Assembly: GCF_001613545.1 (NCBI RefSeq)
Contig: NZ_BDCO01000002.1
Span: forward strand, 1,116,001-1,180,000
Length of the DNA: 64,000 bases
DNA from: Terrimicrobium sacchariphilum
GTDB taxonomy: Bacteria; Verrucomicrobiota; Verrucomicrobiia; Chthoniobacterales; Terrimicrobiaceae
Reading direction: 5' to 3'
The stretch's first letter is position 1; each line of letters starts with the position of its first letter. Below are positions 36,534 through 45,903 of this stretch, one piece after another. A model generated the notes under the pieces. That model did no database searches and was not told where the DNA came from. It saw only the letters and a program-made list of their open reading frames with translations. The position numbers were made by a program, and so were the translations under genes.

Positions 36534-36549
36534 TTTTGTTTGAACAAAA
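36534..36549. promoter_or_regulatory. Operator-like palindrome TTTTGTT-TG-AACAAAA
   Basis: Perfect 7-bp arms TTTTGTT and AACAAAA around a central TG. It shares 14 leading bases with 18093-18108. It lies between the terminator of the GH130 operon and the Verru_Chthon cassette. Confidence 0.45.
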
Positions 36550-36583
36550 GCCCTCTTTTCCCCCTTGTTTTGGGCAAGGAAAA

Positions 36584-36627
36584 GCGGGCTGATGATACGC
36601 GGCACTCCTCCGCGATCACCAGCCCGC
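36584..36627 (-). terminator. Intrinsic terminator of the GPH-GH130 operon
   Basis: Long hairpin: GCGGGCTG at 36584-36591 pairs with CAGCCCGC at 36620-36627. The inner stem ATGATaCGCGG pairs with CCGCGATCAC apart from one bulged A and one G-U pair. TTTT follows on the minus strand. It lies about 60 bp after the GH130 stop codon. Confidence 0.8.
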
Positions 36628-36688
36628 CTTGGTTTGCAGCGATTCTGGCTGTCCCGCGCCCGGCTAGGGAGCGCGGCGGGTTTGATGG

Positions 36689-37906
36689 TTAGGCAACGTT
36701 GCGGCGCGATTTCGTGCGGAATCGACGATTGGCTCGGATGAGGGCGATGCGCTGCTGCACGCTGGCAGCCGACCGCAGGCCGTCGGCCGGGGTGTTTTTC
36801 ACATAGTCGAGGAGCTGCGGGATCGTAGTGCTCGCCACATGGAGTCGCGTGTCGGACGAGGCGTAATAGATCAGCACGGTACCGTTCTTGCGGGCGACCC
36901 AGCCGTTGCTGAAGACGACATTGGAAACATCGCCGATGCGCTCCTCGCCTGTCGGCGCGATGAAGTACCCCTGCGGACGCGCAATGATCTTCCGGGGATC
37001 AGTCAAATCCGTGAGGAACAGATAAAGCACATAGCGTAGACCGGCGGCCGTGTTGCGCACGCCGTGTGCGAGGTGCAGCCAACCCTCGGGGGTCTTGATG
37101 GGAGCGGGTCCCTGTCCATTCTTCAATTCGCTAATGGTATGGTACACCCGGGGATCAATGATTTCCTCCTTGCCCGTGCGGGGCTTGTCGAGGGAACGGC
37201 AGAGGGCCCAGCCAATCCCACCTCCCGAGCCTGCATCGATGAAGGAATCCTGCGGCCGCGTGTAGAGTGCATACTGGCCGCGTACAAACTCCGGGTGCAG
37301 GACAACGTTGCGCTGCTGTGCCGAGGGGGTGACGAGATCGGGGAGACGCTCCCAATCCTGGAAATTGCGGGTGCGCACGATGCCGCACTGCGCGATGGCG
37401 CTGGATTGATCGGCCGGCGGGGCTTTCGGGTCCCGGCGTTCGGTGCAAAAGAGTCCATATATCCATCCATCCTCATGCTGCACGAGCCGCATGTCGTAGA
37501 CATTGGTGTCGGGACTGTCTGTCTCGGGGATGACGCAGGGTTCGTCCCAGAAACGGAATCCATCGATGCCGTTCTTTGACTCGGCCATGGCAAAGAAACT
37601 TTTGCGGTCCCACCCCTCGACGCGCACGCACAGCAGCACCCGTCCTTTCCATTCGATCGCCCCCGCGTTGAAGGCGGCGTTGATCCCGAGACGCTCCTGG
37701 CAGAAAGGGTTCGTCCCCGGGTTCAGGTCGTACCTCCAGTCGAGCGGCACATGATCGGCGGTGAGCACGGGGTGGGTGTATCGACTGTAGACTCCGTTGT
37801 ACCACGCGGGATCGATGGGATTCCGTCGTGCAAGGAGGGCGGAGTGTTTGCGCTGGAGCTTGCCAAGCTGAGAGGTGAAGTGGGTCTTTTTCATAGGGAA
37901 AGGCAT
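36689..37906 (-). CDS. GH130 phosphorylase, probably 4-O-beta-D-mannosyl-D-glucose phosphorylase
   Basis: Cytoplasmic five-bladed propeller enzyme of 405 residues, expected to split mannosyl-glucose with phosphate into mannose-1-phosphate and glucose. Supporting sequence: [30 protein letters not shown], and TNVYDMRLV, where D138 fits the catalytic acid of GH130. Late motifs are [12 protein letters not shown] and [12 protein letters not shown]. Length fits subfamily GH130_1. The preceding symporter gene ends just three bases upstream of its start, so transporter and phosphorylase are one unit; import of an intact disaccharide followed by phosphorolysis is a common energy-saving pairing. ATG 37894 is an alternative start. 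Confidence 0.85.
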   Translation of the reverse strand: MPFPMKKTHFTSQLGKLQRKHSALLARRNPIDPAWYNGVYSRYTHPVLTADHVPLDWRYDLNPGTNPFCQERLGINAAFNAGAIEWKGRVLLCVRVEGWDRKSFFAMAESKNGIDGFRFWDEPCVIPETDSPDTNVYDMRLVQHEDGWIYGLFCTERRDPKAPPADQSSAIAQCGIVRTRNFQDWERLPDLVTPSAQQRNVVLHPEFVRGQYALYTRPQDSFIDAGSGGGIGWALCRSLDKPRTGKEEIIDPRVYHTISELKNGQGPAPIKTPEGWLHLAHGVRNTAAGLRYVLYLFLTDLTDPRKIIARPQGYFIAPTGEERIGDVSNVVFSNGWVARKNGTVLIYYASSDTRLHVASTTIPQLLDYVKNTPADGLRSAASVQQRIALIRANRRFRTKSRRNVA

Positions 37907-37909
37907 CGG

Positions 37910-39346
37910 CTACATTGCGCCGCGGCGGGCTTCGAGCTGCCGGCGGATCACGCCCAGCTGGATGCGATCCAGCGGATACCGCCAGACGAAGAGCAGCCCT
38001 GCACTCCAGATCAGGACGGGCAGGCCGACATAGAGCAGCAGCATCGAGTGCAGCACCTCGGGGGGCTGCTCGCTGGCGCGCTTGACATCGAAACCCGAGA
38101 GCGAGAGCACCAGCCCACCCAGGCCCATCGAGCAGGTGAGCGCCGCCTTGATGAACCAGGAGTAAAAGGCGTTGAGCGCTCCCTCGCGTCGGCGGTGGGT
38201 CTGGAGCTCGTCATAGTCCGCGATGTCGGCCTTCATCGAGGGTACGAAGAGCCAGATCGCCGAGATCGCCGCAGACTCAAACACGCCCGGAATGACCTGG
38301 AGATAGGGATGATGGGGATTCATCAGCACGATGTTGGAGAGGTGCCCGATGAGACTGATGAGGAGCATGATGCCCACCACCTGCTTCTTGTCGAGGCGCT
38401 CGCCCAGCCAGGTGTAAAACGGGATGCACAGGATGCCGGTGACCACGATCACGCTGCCCTTCCATCCGCCGATGATCGAGGCCGCGGCGATATCGCCATG
38501 GCAGACATAGTAAATATTCACATACTGGCCGAGGGCGCTGACGGAGGAACTCCCCACCACCAGAAAGAACGACATGCCGATCAGGAGCCAGAGCGGTCTG
38601 CACCGGAAGGACTCGCGGATGCTTTGCCAGAAGGGGTCTCGCGCCTGCGTGCGGGTCTCCGCCTGATAGTACCGCTCCCGCACAAAGAGAGCTGGCATGA
38701 GGCCCACGACGAGGATGATGCCCGCGATGAACCAGCTGCTCACCTGCATGCCGTGAACGAGGTCGGGCTTTCCCGTCTCGGGATGGGCAAAGAGCGGGCC
38801 GGAGATGAACGCCATCGCCCAGCTCCCGATGAGGCCGCACATCTTGCCAAAGAAAGTCATCCATGCGGAGAGCCGCGTGCGTTCATCGTAGTTGGGCGTA
38901 AGCTCGAGTTGCAGCCCATAGTACGGCATCGCCCAGCAGGAGAAGCAGGTGTAGAATACCATGCCCACCACGAGGAGATAAACGAGGGTGCCCGTCTCGC
39001 CCAGCGATGCAGGCGGCCGCCACAGCCAGGGAAACACCATCGCGGTGAGGAACGCCCCGGCGGCGAGAAACGGACGCCGCCTGCCCCAGCGCGTCCGGGT
39101 GTTGTCCGATACATTGCCCATCACCGGGTCGAGCACCGCATTCCAGGCCTGGAGGATCATTAGCACGATCCCGAGCTTTGCCGGATCGATACCCATCCCG
39201 ATGTTGAAATACGGCATCCACAGGGAACCCAGCAGCAGGGTCGTGCACAGATAGTCCGCCCAGATACCAAAGCTGAAGGCCGCCTTCTGGGGCAGCGGGA
39301 TGCGGTCGGAGACCGGGATCGAGGGGCTGGCTGTCAGCACGTTCAT
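37910..39346 (-). CDS. GPH-type sugar:cation symporter (MFS)
   Basis: Inner-membrane symporter of 478 residues with about 12 hydrophobic segments. The glycoside-pentoside-hexuronide family pattern is visible: DPVMGNVSDNTRTRWGRRRPF in the second/third segment loop, and MKADIADYDELQTHRRREG in the central C-terminal half. The true start is ATG 39346; the frame further upstream begins only with TTG. Likely substrate is a mannan-derived disaccharide for the adjoining GH130 enzyme. The operon is divergent from the XylR-type regulator at 39508. Confidence 0.85.
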   Translation of the reverse strand: MNVLTASPSIPVSDRIPLPQKAAFSFGIWADYLCTTLLLGSLWMPYFNIGMGIDPAKLGIVLMILQAWNAVLDPVMGNVSDNTRTRWGRRRPFLAAGAFLTAMVFPWLWRPPASLGETGTLVYLLVVGMVFYTCFSCWAMPYYGLQLELTPNYDERTRLSAWMTFFGKMCGLIGSWAMAFISGPLFAHPETGKPDLVHGMQVSSWFIAGIILVVGLMPALFVRERYYQAETRTQARDPFWQSIRESFRCRPLWLLIGMSFFLVVGSSSVSALGQYVNIYYVCHGDIAAASIIGGWKGSVIVVTGILCIPFYTWLGERLDKKQVVGIMLLISLIGHLSNIVLMNPHHPYLQVIPGVFESAAISAIWLFVPSMKADIADYDELQTHRRREGALNAFYSWFIKAALTCSMGLGGLVLSLSGFDVKRASEQPPEVLHSMLLLYVGLPVLIWSAGLLFVWRYPLDRIQLGVIRRQLEARRGAM

Positions 39347-39438
39347 TGGGGAGAGGGGCAAAGATCTCTGGCTCCCTGGCTCATCCGACTGCGGTATTTT
39401 TTTTGGACGAGGAGCAAGGTGCGGCGAGGATTCCTGCG

Positions 39439-39475
39439 AAAAGTGCTGTTTTCAACCGCATTTGCTTGCACTTTT
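39439..39475. promoter_or_regulatory. Inverted repeat in the mannoside operon control region
   Basis: AAAAGTGC (39439-39446) and GCACTTTT (39468-39475) are perfect 8-bp inverted copies with centres 29 bases apart, between the divergent symporter and regulator genes. The spacing would suit two AraC-type half-sites on nearly one face of the helix. Candidate operator for the regulator at 39508. Confidence 0.45.
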
Positions 39476-39507
39476 ATCGTCGAAAAATGAACTAACGGCC
39501 TTCACGC

Positions 39508-40737
39508 ATGAGCGGCGTTCCTCATCACCTGTCTCCACATCGACCCGTCATCCTGGTCGCTCTGAACTGGTACTCCCTCGCCATTCATCGCGGCATCGCG
39601 CGGTATGCCAGCGAGGCGGGCTGGATACTCGACTCGAGCATGACTCGCCATGGACTCGTGCCGAAGGACTGGCACGGCGACGGTATCATCTGCAGCCTGC
39701 ACTGGGACTCCAGCCTGCATGAGATGATCGCCCGCACCACGCTGCCCGTGGTGAACATCGGGGGGACGATTCTCAACCGGCCTGCCGTCATGCAAAACGA
39801 CCAGGCGATCGGGAAACTCGCCGCGGGCTATTTCCAGAAACGCGGGTTTCAAAACTATGCGTTCTTTCTCAAGTCCAACGCTCTCACCTCTCGCCACCGC
39901 TGCCGGGCCTTTGCCGAGGCCGCACGTCGAGCGGGCGGACGATGCTTCGTCCTCGACTGGCCCACGGCCAGCGCCATGCCGAGGCAAACCCGCTACTCCC
40001 GGCACTACCCCGCCAATGAACATGACGAGCGACGGTTGCTGGACTGGCTCGCCGGCGAGATCGACAACCTGCCCAAGCCGGTCGCGCTCTTTGGCGAGTT
40101 CGACGATCCCGCCATCGATGTACTCTACGCCTGCCGTGAGCAGAATATCATGGTGCCCGAGCAGGTCGCCGTCCTCGGGATGGATAATGATGAACTGCGC
40201 TGCGAGTTTGCTCCGGTCCCGCTCTCGAGCATCGACATCAACCAGGAGCTGCTCGGCTACCGGGCTGCATCGATGCTCGATCAGCTTCTCAACCGGGAGC
40301 TGCTCCCCCGCAAGATCGTGCGCATCCCCCCGGCAGGCATCGTCACGCGCCAGAGCACCGACATTCTTGCCATCGCACACCCGCATGTTGCCACCGTGCT
40401 CCGCTACATCTGGCAGAACTACGCCCGGAGGATCAATGCCAAGACGGCGGCGGCGATCGTCCCGATCTCCTACCGCTGGCTGCACGATGCCTTCCTCCAG
40501 CACGTGGGCCGGACGATTGCCGACGAGATCCAGCACAAGCGTCTGGAGGCCGCAAAGAAACTCCTCACCGAGTCGCGTCGGAAAGCCGGGGACATCGCCG
40601 CCGAGGCGGGTTTTCCCAACGAGGACCGCATGGGGCGTGTCTTTCGCCGCGTGGAGGGCATGTCCCCGATGGCCTACCGCCGCCGCTTCGGGAAGGTCCA
40701 CTCATCCGACCATCCCGCGGTACCTCGGAAGAAATAG
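39508..40737 (+). CDS. XylR-type regulator (sugar sensor + AraC HTH)
   Basis: Transcription factor of 409 residues with an N-terminal periplasmic-binding-protein-like sensor (about 13-285, for example FGEFDDPAIDVLYACRE and VAVLGMDNDELRCEFAPVPLSSIDIN) and a C-terminal AraC/XylS DNA-binding domain. That domain has two HTH units, the second being AGDIAAEAGFPNEDRMGRVFRR, ending in the typical SPMAYRRRFG. It has no LacI headpiece. The layout matches XylR regulators that bind a sugar and activate. Divergent orientation to the GPH-GH130 operon makes that its probable target. Confidence 0.85.
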   Translation: MSGVPHHLSPHRPVILVALNWYSLAIHRGIARYASEAGWILDSSMTRHGLVPKDWHGDGIICSLHWDSSLHEMIARTTLPVVNIGGTILNRPAVMQNDQAIGKLAAGYFQKRGFQNYAFFLKSNALTSRHRCRAFAEAARRAGGRCFVLDWPTASAMPRQTRYSRHYPANEHDERRLLDWLAGEIDNLPKPVALFGEFDDPAIDVLYACREQNIMVPEQVAVLGMDNDELRCEFAPVPLSSIDINQELLGYRAASMLDQLLNRELLPRKIVRIPPAGIVTRQSTDILAIAHPHVATVLRYIWQNYARRINAKTAAAIVPISYRWLHDAFLQHVGRTIADEIQHKRLEAAKKLLTESRRKAGDIAAEAGFPNEDRMGRVFRRVEGMSPMAYRRRFGKVHSSDHPAVPRKK

Positions 40738-40791
40738 GAAGACCTCCGCGACAGGACCGATGGCTCCCGCCCGCCTCCCGTTTGGCGAGAC

Positions 40792-41958
40792 TTAGCGCCC
40801 CGCGAGGCCCCGGCGGTAATCGGACGGATTGCAATCCTCGTATTGACTGAATACCCGATGGAAACGGCGGGGATTGTTGAACCCTGCGCGTTCAGCGATT
40901 TCGGCGATGGTGAATTCTGTTTTCAGGAGAAGCTGCTGGGCCAGCCGGATACGGGCGAGCTGGAGTTCGCCGTGAATCGTGGAGGCCAGCTTGTCATGGA
41001 AAAGCCGCTCCGCCGCCCTGCGCGACATTTTCAGAAAGGTGCAGACCTCGCCTGTGGTGATCTCCTTTCCGGCATGCTCCTGGATGTAGAGGAGAGCGTC
41101 CCGCAGGCGCGGCTCGAGCGTGGAGCGCAAACCGGTGGATTCCCGGGCGATTACGCCCTGCGGCGGCAGAAAGACTGCCCGGGAGGTGAGCCGCTTCTTG
41201 CGTATCATCCGATCCAGCATCTCTGCCGCGAGCTGTCCGATGGTCTGGCTGGGTATGGCTATGCTCGAGAGGGGTGGGGAGGAAAGCCTGCATTCGGACG
41301 AGTCATTATCCACACCGAGGATGGCGACATCCTTGGGAACCCGCAGGCCGGAGAGTCGGCAGATCTGGCACAGCGTTCGCGCGGGCAGATCGTTCGATGC
41401 CAGGATCGCCACGGGCTTGGGCAGGCGGTGCAGCCACCGGGCGGCCTGCTTTTCCATGTCGGACCAGTTTTCCGTAATCGGGATGCGTGGGAAAAACTCG
41501 GCGTGACATGGGGATATCGAGAAGCCCTGCCGCTCCAGCGCGAGGCGAAAGCCCTGCTCCCTCCGTCGTGAGAATGCCGCTTCACGGCTGCCGTAGTAGC
41601 CAAAGGAGCGATACCCCAGGGATAAAAAGTACCGGGCAGCCTCCTCGCCGACCTTTTCATGGTCCACGTCGATGACCGGCGCGCCGGGTTCGTCGAACGT
41701 ATGGGTGATGGAAACCAGCGGCAGGGCGAGCCGCATCAGGCCCCTCGCGAGCTTTTTGTCCGAGAGGTGAGCGATGATCCCGTCGGGCTTCCATCGCTTC
41801 AGGAGGGGGAGCACCCGCTTGTCCGGCGAGTCTTCATGATAGGTCCAGTTGAGGCGGTTTGCTTCGGCATGGGCCAGGATTCCGGAAAGCACGTCGCGGC
41901 AATATCCCAGGTCCTGGCCGAGCAGGAGAGCGATGCGGTATGGCGCAAAACGACCCAT
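40792..41958 (-). CDS. XylR-type regulator (sugar sensor + AraC HTH), second copy
   Basis: Regulator of about 388 residues with the same layout as 39508-40737: LacI-like sensor ([62 protein letters not shown]) and a C-terminal AraC domain ([22 protein letters not shown]). Start is uncertain: ATG 41958 is adopted; ATG 41988 has GGAAA just upstream and would leave 25 bp to the divergent kinase gene. The divergent position and short spacing point to control of that kinase gene. Confidence 0.8.
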   Translation of the reverse strand: MGRFAPYRIALLLGQDLGYCRDVLSGILAHAEANRLNWTYHEDSPDKRVLPLLKRWKPDGIIAHLSDKKLARGLMRLALPLVSITHTFDEPGAPVIDVDHEKVGEEAARYFLSLGYRSFGYYGSREAAFSRRREQGFRLALERQGFSISPCHAEFFPRIPITENWSDMEKQAARWLHRLPKPVAILASNDLPARTLCQICRLSGLRVPKDVAILGVDNDSSECRLSSPPLSSIAIPSQTIGQLAAEMLDRMIRKKRLTSRAVFLPPQGVIARESTGLRSTLEPRLRDALLYIQEHAGKEITTGEVCTFLKMSRRAAERLFHDKLASTIHGELQLARIRLAQQLLLKTEFTIAEIAERAGFNNPRRFHRVFSQYEDCNPSDYRRGLAGR

Positions 41959-42013
41959 AAATGTCGTAAAATGGTATATCGATTTCATCCCGTTTCCAAG
42001 AAGATGCCGCCCC

Positions 42014-43669
42014 ATGAGCTATTTCATCGGTATCGATGTCGGGACGGGGAGCGCACGGGCGGGCCTGTTTACCGCCGAGGGTGCGCTGGTGGCCCATCAC
42101 AGCCGCGAGATCAGGGTCTGGCGGCCTGCTCCGGATTTCGTCGAGCAATCCTCCGAGGATATCTGGTCGGCTGTCGTGGAATGTGTCCGCGCGGCTCTCG
42201 AGAAATCGGGCGTGCGACCGGAGGAGGTCGCGGGCCTGGGCTTTGACGCCACGTGTTCCCTCGTGGCGGTGGATGCCGACGGGCGCCCGGTCACGGTCAG
42301 CCCGGACGGGCGGGACGAGCAAAACATCATCGTCTGGATGGATCATCGGGCCTTGCTCGAGACCGACCGGGTCAACGCCGCAGGTGATTTTCCGGTGTAT
42401 GAATTCGTCGGCGGCAAGATCTCCCCCGAGATGCAGACGCCCAAGCTGCTCTGGCTCAAGACCCACCTGCCGGAGTCGTGGAGCCGCGCCAGATATTTCT
42501 TCGATCTACCGGATTACCTCACCTATCGGGCGACGGGCTCGACTGTTCGGTCCATGTGTTCCATGGCATGCAAATGGACCTATCTGGCTCACGAGGCGGA
42601 TGCCGGGAAAAGCGGGTGGTGCGCCCCGTTCCTCGAGACCATCGGCCTTGGGGATCTCGTCGCTGAAGGATACAGCCGCATCGGCACGGATATACGGCCC
42701 ATCGGCCAAACCGTGGGCGAGGGGCTGGGCAGTCAGGCGGCCGCGGAATTCGGCTTGGTTCCCGGGACCCCGGTGGGCGTATCGATCATCGATGCCCATG
42801 CCGGAGGCGTCGGCATGATTGGGATGAAGCTGCCTGGGGAGGCGGAGGGAGAACTGGACCGGCGTCTTGCGCTGATCGGTGGCACGTCCTCCTGCCATAT
42901 GGTGGTGTCCCGGTCGAAACGACCCATTCCCGGCGTGTGGGGGCCGTATTGGTCCGCGATGGTTCCCGGCTACTGGCTCAATGAAGGTGGCCAGTCGGCC
43001 ACCGGTGCGCTGGTGGACCATGTGATCTCGACTCACGGCGCATCAGTTCTCGCGAAGGAGGCGGCCCGGGAGCAGGGATGCTCTGTTTACGAGTTTCTCA
43101 ACCGACGCCTTGATGCTCTGGCCGAGGGTGGCTTCCTTGCCTCGCTGACGCAGGAACTGCATGTATGCCCGTACTTTCACGGCAACCGCTCTCCTCGCGC
43201 CAACCCCCATCTTCTCGGGATGATCTCCGGTCTGCGGCTCTCGGCTGGCATCGACGATCTCGCTCTGCTTTACCTCGCGACGATTCAGGCCATCGCGTAT
43301 GGCACGAGACATATTATCGAGACCATGAATGATGCCGGGTACCGCATCGACACCCTGCTTTGCTGTGGCGGTGGCACCAAGAATCCCGTCTTCCTCCAGC
43401 AGCATGCGGATATCACCGGCTGTCGCCTGGTCCTGCCTGCCGAAGCAGAGGCAGTCCTGCTCGGTGCCGCCATGTTGGGTGCAGTCGCCTCAGGGGCCTG
43501 CGAGTCCTTGGAATCCGCCATGGGTGCCATGTCCCGTCCCGGGAAAATCATCGAGCCCGACCCTCGGGCGACCGCATATCACGCCGCCAAGTACAAGGTC
43601 TTTCACCGCCTTTACCACGATCAACTGGCCTACCGTAGCATCATGGAAGGCACGGGAGAACCGACTTGA
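42014..43669 (+). CDS. FGGY-family pentulose-type kinase
   Basis: Cytoplasmic sugar kinase of 551 residues, phosphorylating a pentulose or related ketose with ATP. Start at ATG 42014 puts the phosphate-binding motif [16 protein letters not shown] at the N terminus. Further blocks are [28 protein letters not shown] and the C-terminal adenosine-binding block [22 protein letters not shown]. The length and the [16 protein letters not shown] block resemble the FGGY ribulokinase-like group (D-ribulokinase/YDR109C type) more than glycerol or xylulose kinase. Sugar specificity is inferred only. No isomerase or epimerase is next to it. Confidence 0.85.
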   Translation: MSYFIGIDVGTGSARAGLFTAEGALVAHHSREIRVWRPAPDFVEQSSEDIWSAVVECVRAALEKSGVRPEEVAGLGFDATCSLVAVDADGRPVTVSPDGRDEQNIIVWMDHRALLETDRVNAAGDFPVYEFVGGKISPEMQTPKLLWLKTHLPESWSRARYFFDLPDYLTYRATGSTVRSMCSMACKWTYLAHEADAGKSGWCAPFLETIGLGDLVAEGYSRIGTDIRPIGQTVGEGLGSQAAAEFGLVPGTPVGVSIIDAHAGGVGMIGMKLPGEAEGELDRRLALIGGTSSCHMVVSRSKRPIPGVWGPYWSAMVPGYWLNEGGQSATGALVDHVISTHGASVLAKEAAREQGCSVYEFLNRRLDALAEGGFLASLTQELHVCPYFHGNRSPRANPHLLGMISGLRLSAGIDDLALLYLATIQAIAYGTRHIIETMNDAGYRIDTLLCCGGGTKNPVFLQQHADITGCRLVLPAEAEAVLLGAAMLGAVASGACESLESAMGAMSRPGKIIEPDPRATAYHAAKYKVFHRLYHDQLAYRSIMEGTGEPT

Positions 43670-43799
43670 TGAGAATTCCCTGATCCTGCTCCACCGTCCA
43701 TGTGCTCGCCTCGTCGTGCTCGATGGAGCGGCTGTTACGGATCGCTCCTCCTCGATACACCGTTCGCGGGGGCGATGTTGGCCGCTACTTTCCCCTGTT

Positions 43800-45806
43800 T
43801 CATTCTTTCGCCTGACTGGTCGGGTATTCCATGCGTGACTCAGCGCCTGCCTCGTCGAGGTTTTGATGGTTTATGACCGTGCCATCATCGAGCGGGTTTA
43901 CGTGCGAAAGTCGCAGCCGGATGAAGAGCTGTTTCATATCGCGAATGCCGCCCCACGTGAACCAGACACCGGTCACGAGCGCGATAAAGATGGGAGCGGC
44001 GATCCCGACTACATGCCAATAGGATAGCCAGACCGATTCCGGCCAGGGAGCGACAATGTTCCAGAGCGACCCGATGATCACCACCGCGAACCATAGGATT
44101 CCCCAGCCAAAGAGAGAGCCGGCGATCCATTTGTCGGCTCGGGTAAAATTGCTGTCGATACCCACGATTTTGCCGACCAGGGAAATTTTCCGTTCCGGGG
44201 TTGCCGGACTCTCAGCCGGGGCTTTCTCGATGGTCGCCGCATAGGGGCCTCGGTGCAGCATCCGATCCATATTGAAGCTTTCGCGACAGGTCAGCAGCGA
44301 CACGACCACGTAGGTCGCAATCGCGATCAAAGACGCCCAGAAGGCGATTTCCACGCCATTCCAGGGGAAGGAGGGACCATAGATCTGCCGTACCAAGATC
44401 CCGCCACCAGAGAGCGTGGACCCTACGATCATCGCGGCCCAGGCGGCAGGGACTGTCCCCCGGCTCCAGTACAGCCCTCCTATGATCACCGCGCCGGCTC
44501 CACCGACAAAGATCGCCGTCGTAATCTGGAACCACATTATGATGTACTCCGTCTGCTTGAATAGCATCCCGAAGAAAAAGGCGAATATGGCGACCCCCAC
44601 GATCGATAGTCGCAGGGCTCTTATGTGCTGACGGGGGGCCAGCGGTTTCTTGCGAAACGGCATGAGCACATCCTGCACAAAGATGCTTCCCCAGGAGTGC
44701 AGGTGCGTCGAGTCTCCGCCGATCATTCCCATCACCAGGATCGCACACAGCAACCCCTTGATGCCCACTGGCAGCAGAAAGGAAACCGCCACCGGGAGCT
44801 CCATCTGCTTTTGGATCTGAGCCTCGGGGATCTGCGCGACGATCGCGGGAACGGGCGCTGCCTGCGTGGCAAAGTCCGGATGCTTCAGGAATGTGATCGC
44901 GCAGACCGCGAGCAAGGTGATGACAGCTATCTTTCCCATTTCCCGCCAGCGACCAAGGACGGATGCCATCCGGGACTCGTGCGGATTCAGAGCCGCAGAG
45001 TTATACGCGCTCGCATTCTGCCAGGCCATGGTTCCATAGACAGTCAGAAAGGTCATCATCATGACGTAGAAGATATTGAAATCCTTTATCCCTTGAGAAT
45101 CGAAGGGGTTGACCATGGATTGCCCCGGCGGCCGGGCGGAAAGCGTCTGGGCGATTTGATCCCAGGAAAAGATCAGGAGAAGCGCCCCGATCAGCACCAG
45201 ATAGGACAACTGGGACAGGATTCCCTCGATACAATCGCTGACCATCATCGTAATCAACCCTCCCGTTAGCGTCACGAGGAGCGTGATGCTGAGGAATACC
45301 CCCATCAAGAGAACGAATGTCGGAACAGGATAGGCAAACAGGATAATCTCTCGCGGCAGGCCCAGTATGTAGACCATGAAATGCGAGCCGACAGCCGGGA
45401 TGATGCCAAAATTCATTATCCCGGCAACAAAACCCAGCACGCCCGCAAAGACGCGGAAACGCTTGCTGTATCGTATCTCGAGGAACTGGGCGAGGGTCAT
45501 CGCTCTCGTCTCTCGATACCGGTAGATCACAAATCCCGAGATCGCGACGACGAGAAGGATCGGCATCTGGAGCCAGATCCACCAGTTGGTTGTGAATCCG
45601 GACTGGGCGATCTTTTCAAACAGGGCGACGAAGACGACTGCTCCCGCTCCCATCTCGCCCTTGGCAATGGTCAATAGATAACGTCCCGCCACTCGTCCTC
45701 CCGACATAAAGTCGGCGACGCTTTTCATGTACTTTTGCGTCAATACCGCGACCGATAAAACGATGGTGAGCGGTATTGAGAGAACGATCCAATCCAGAAT
45801 AGACAT
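43800..45806 (-). CDS. Sodium:solute symporter (SSS family)
   Basis: Complete inner-membrane symporter of 668 residues with 13 or more membrane segments. It is longer than classic SSS proteins of 500-550 residues because of a C-terminal part with two more membrane segments and the FNMDRMLHRG and DSNFTRADKW motifs. These are shared with the symporter at the left window edge. The N-terminal core has KGEMGAGAVVFVALFEKIAQSG and GMIGGDSTHLHSWG. It lies 97 bp downstream of the lone pseudopilin gene, possibly cotranscribed, and the LacI regulator is divergent. The substrate is unknown. Confidence 0.85.
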   Translation of the reverse strand: MSILDWIVLSIPLTIVLSVAVLTQKYMKSVADFMSGGRVAGRYLLTIAKGEMGAGAVVFVALFEKIAQSGFTTNWWIWLQMPILLVVAISGFVIYRYRETRAMTLAQFLEIRYSKRFRVFAGVLGFVAGIMNFGIIPAVGSHFMVYILGLPREIILFAYPVPTFVLLMGVFLSITLLVTLTGGLITMMVSDCIEGILSQLSYLVLIGALLLIFSWDQIAQTLSARPPGQSMVNPFDSQGIKDFNIFYVMMMTFLTVYGTMAWQNASAYNSAALNPHESRMASVLGRWREMGKIAVITLLAVCAITFLKHPDFATQAAPVPAIVAQIPEAQIQKQMELPVAVSFLLPVGIKGLLCAILVMGMIGGDSTHLHSWGSIFVQDVLMPFRKKPLAPRQHIRALRLSIVGVAIFAFFFGMLFKQTEYIIMWFQITTAIFVGGAGAVIIGGLYWSRGTVPAAWAAMIVGSTLSGGGILVRQIYGPSFPWNGVEIAFWASLIAIATYVVVSLLTCRESFNMDRMLHRGPYAATIEKAPAESPATPERKISLVGKIVGIDSNFTRADKWIAGSLFGWGILWFAVVIIGSLWNIVAPWPESVWLSYWHVVGIAAPIFIALVTGVWFTWGGIRDMKQLFIRLRLSHVNPLDDGTVINHQNLDEAGAESRMEYPTSQAKE

Positions 45807-45903
45807 TGCAGCTGTGGTTTACGGGCTCTGGGGGGCGTTTCTCTTTTCGTGAATCGCGTTCTCTCCGGCAGGAGGGAACTGAGCCGGCCTTCCCGTTGCT
45901 CGA

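Larger units (their letters stand above)
36196..36688. other. Gene-free region upstream of the Verru_Chthon cassette
   Basis: Nearly 500 bp without a convincing gene. It holds two operator-like elements (36319-36334, 36534-36549) and the long terminator of the GH130/GPH operon (36584-36627). Short open frames here have no recognisable protein character. Confidence 0.5.

Noticed and set aside
36366-36692. Possible small plus-strand gene upstream of the Verru_Chthon cassette
   Set aside because: It runs through a terminator hairpin and an operator-like palindrome, and its product has no recognisable features.
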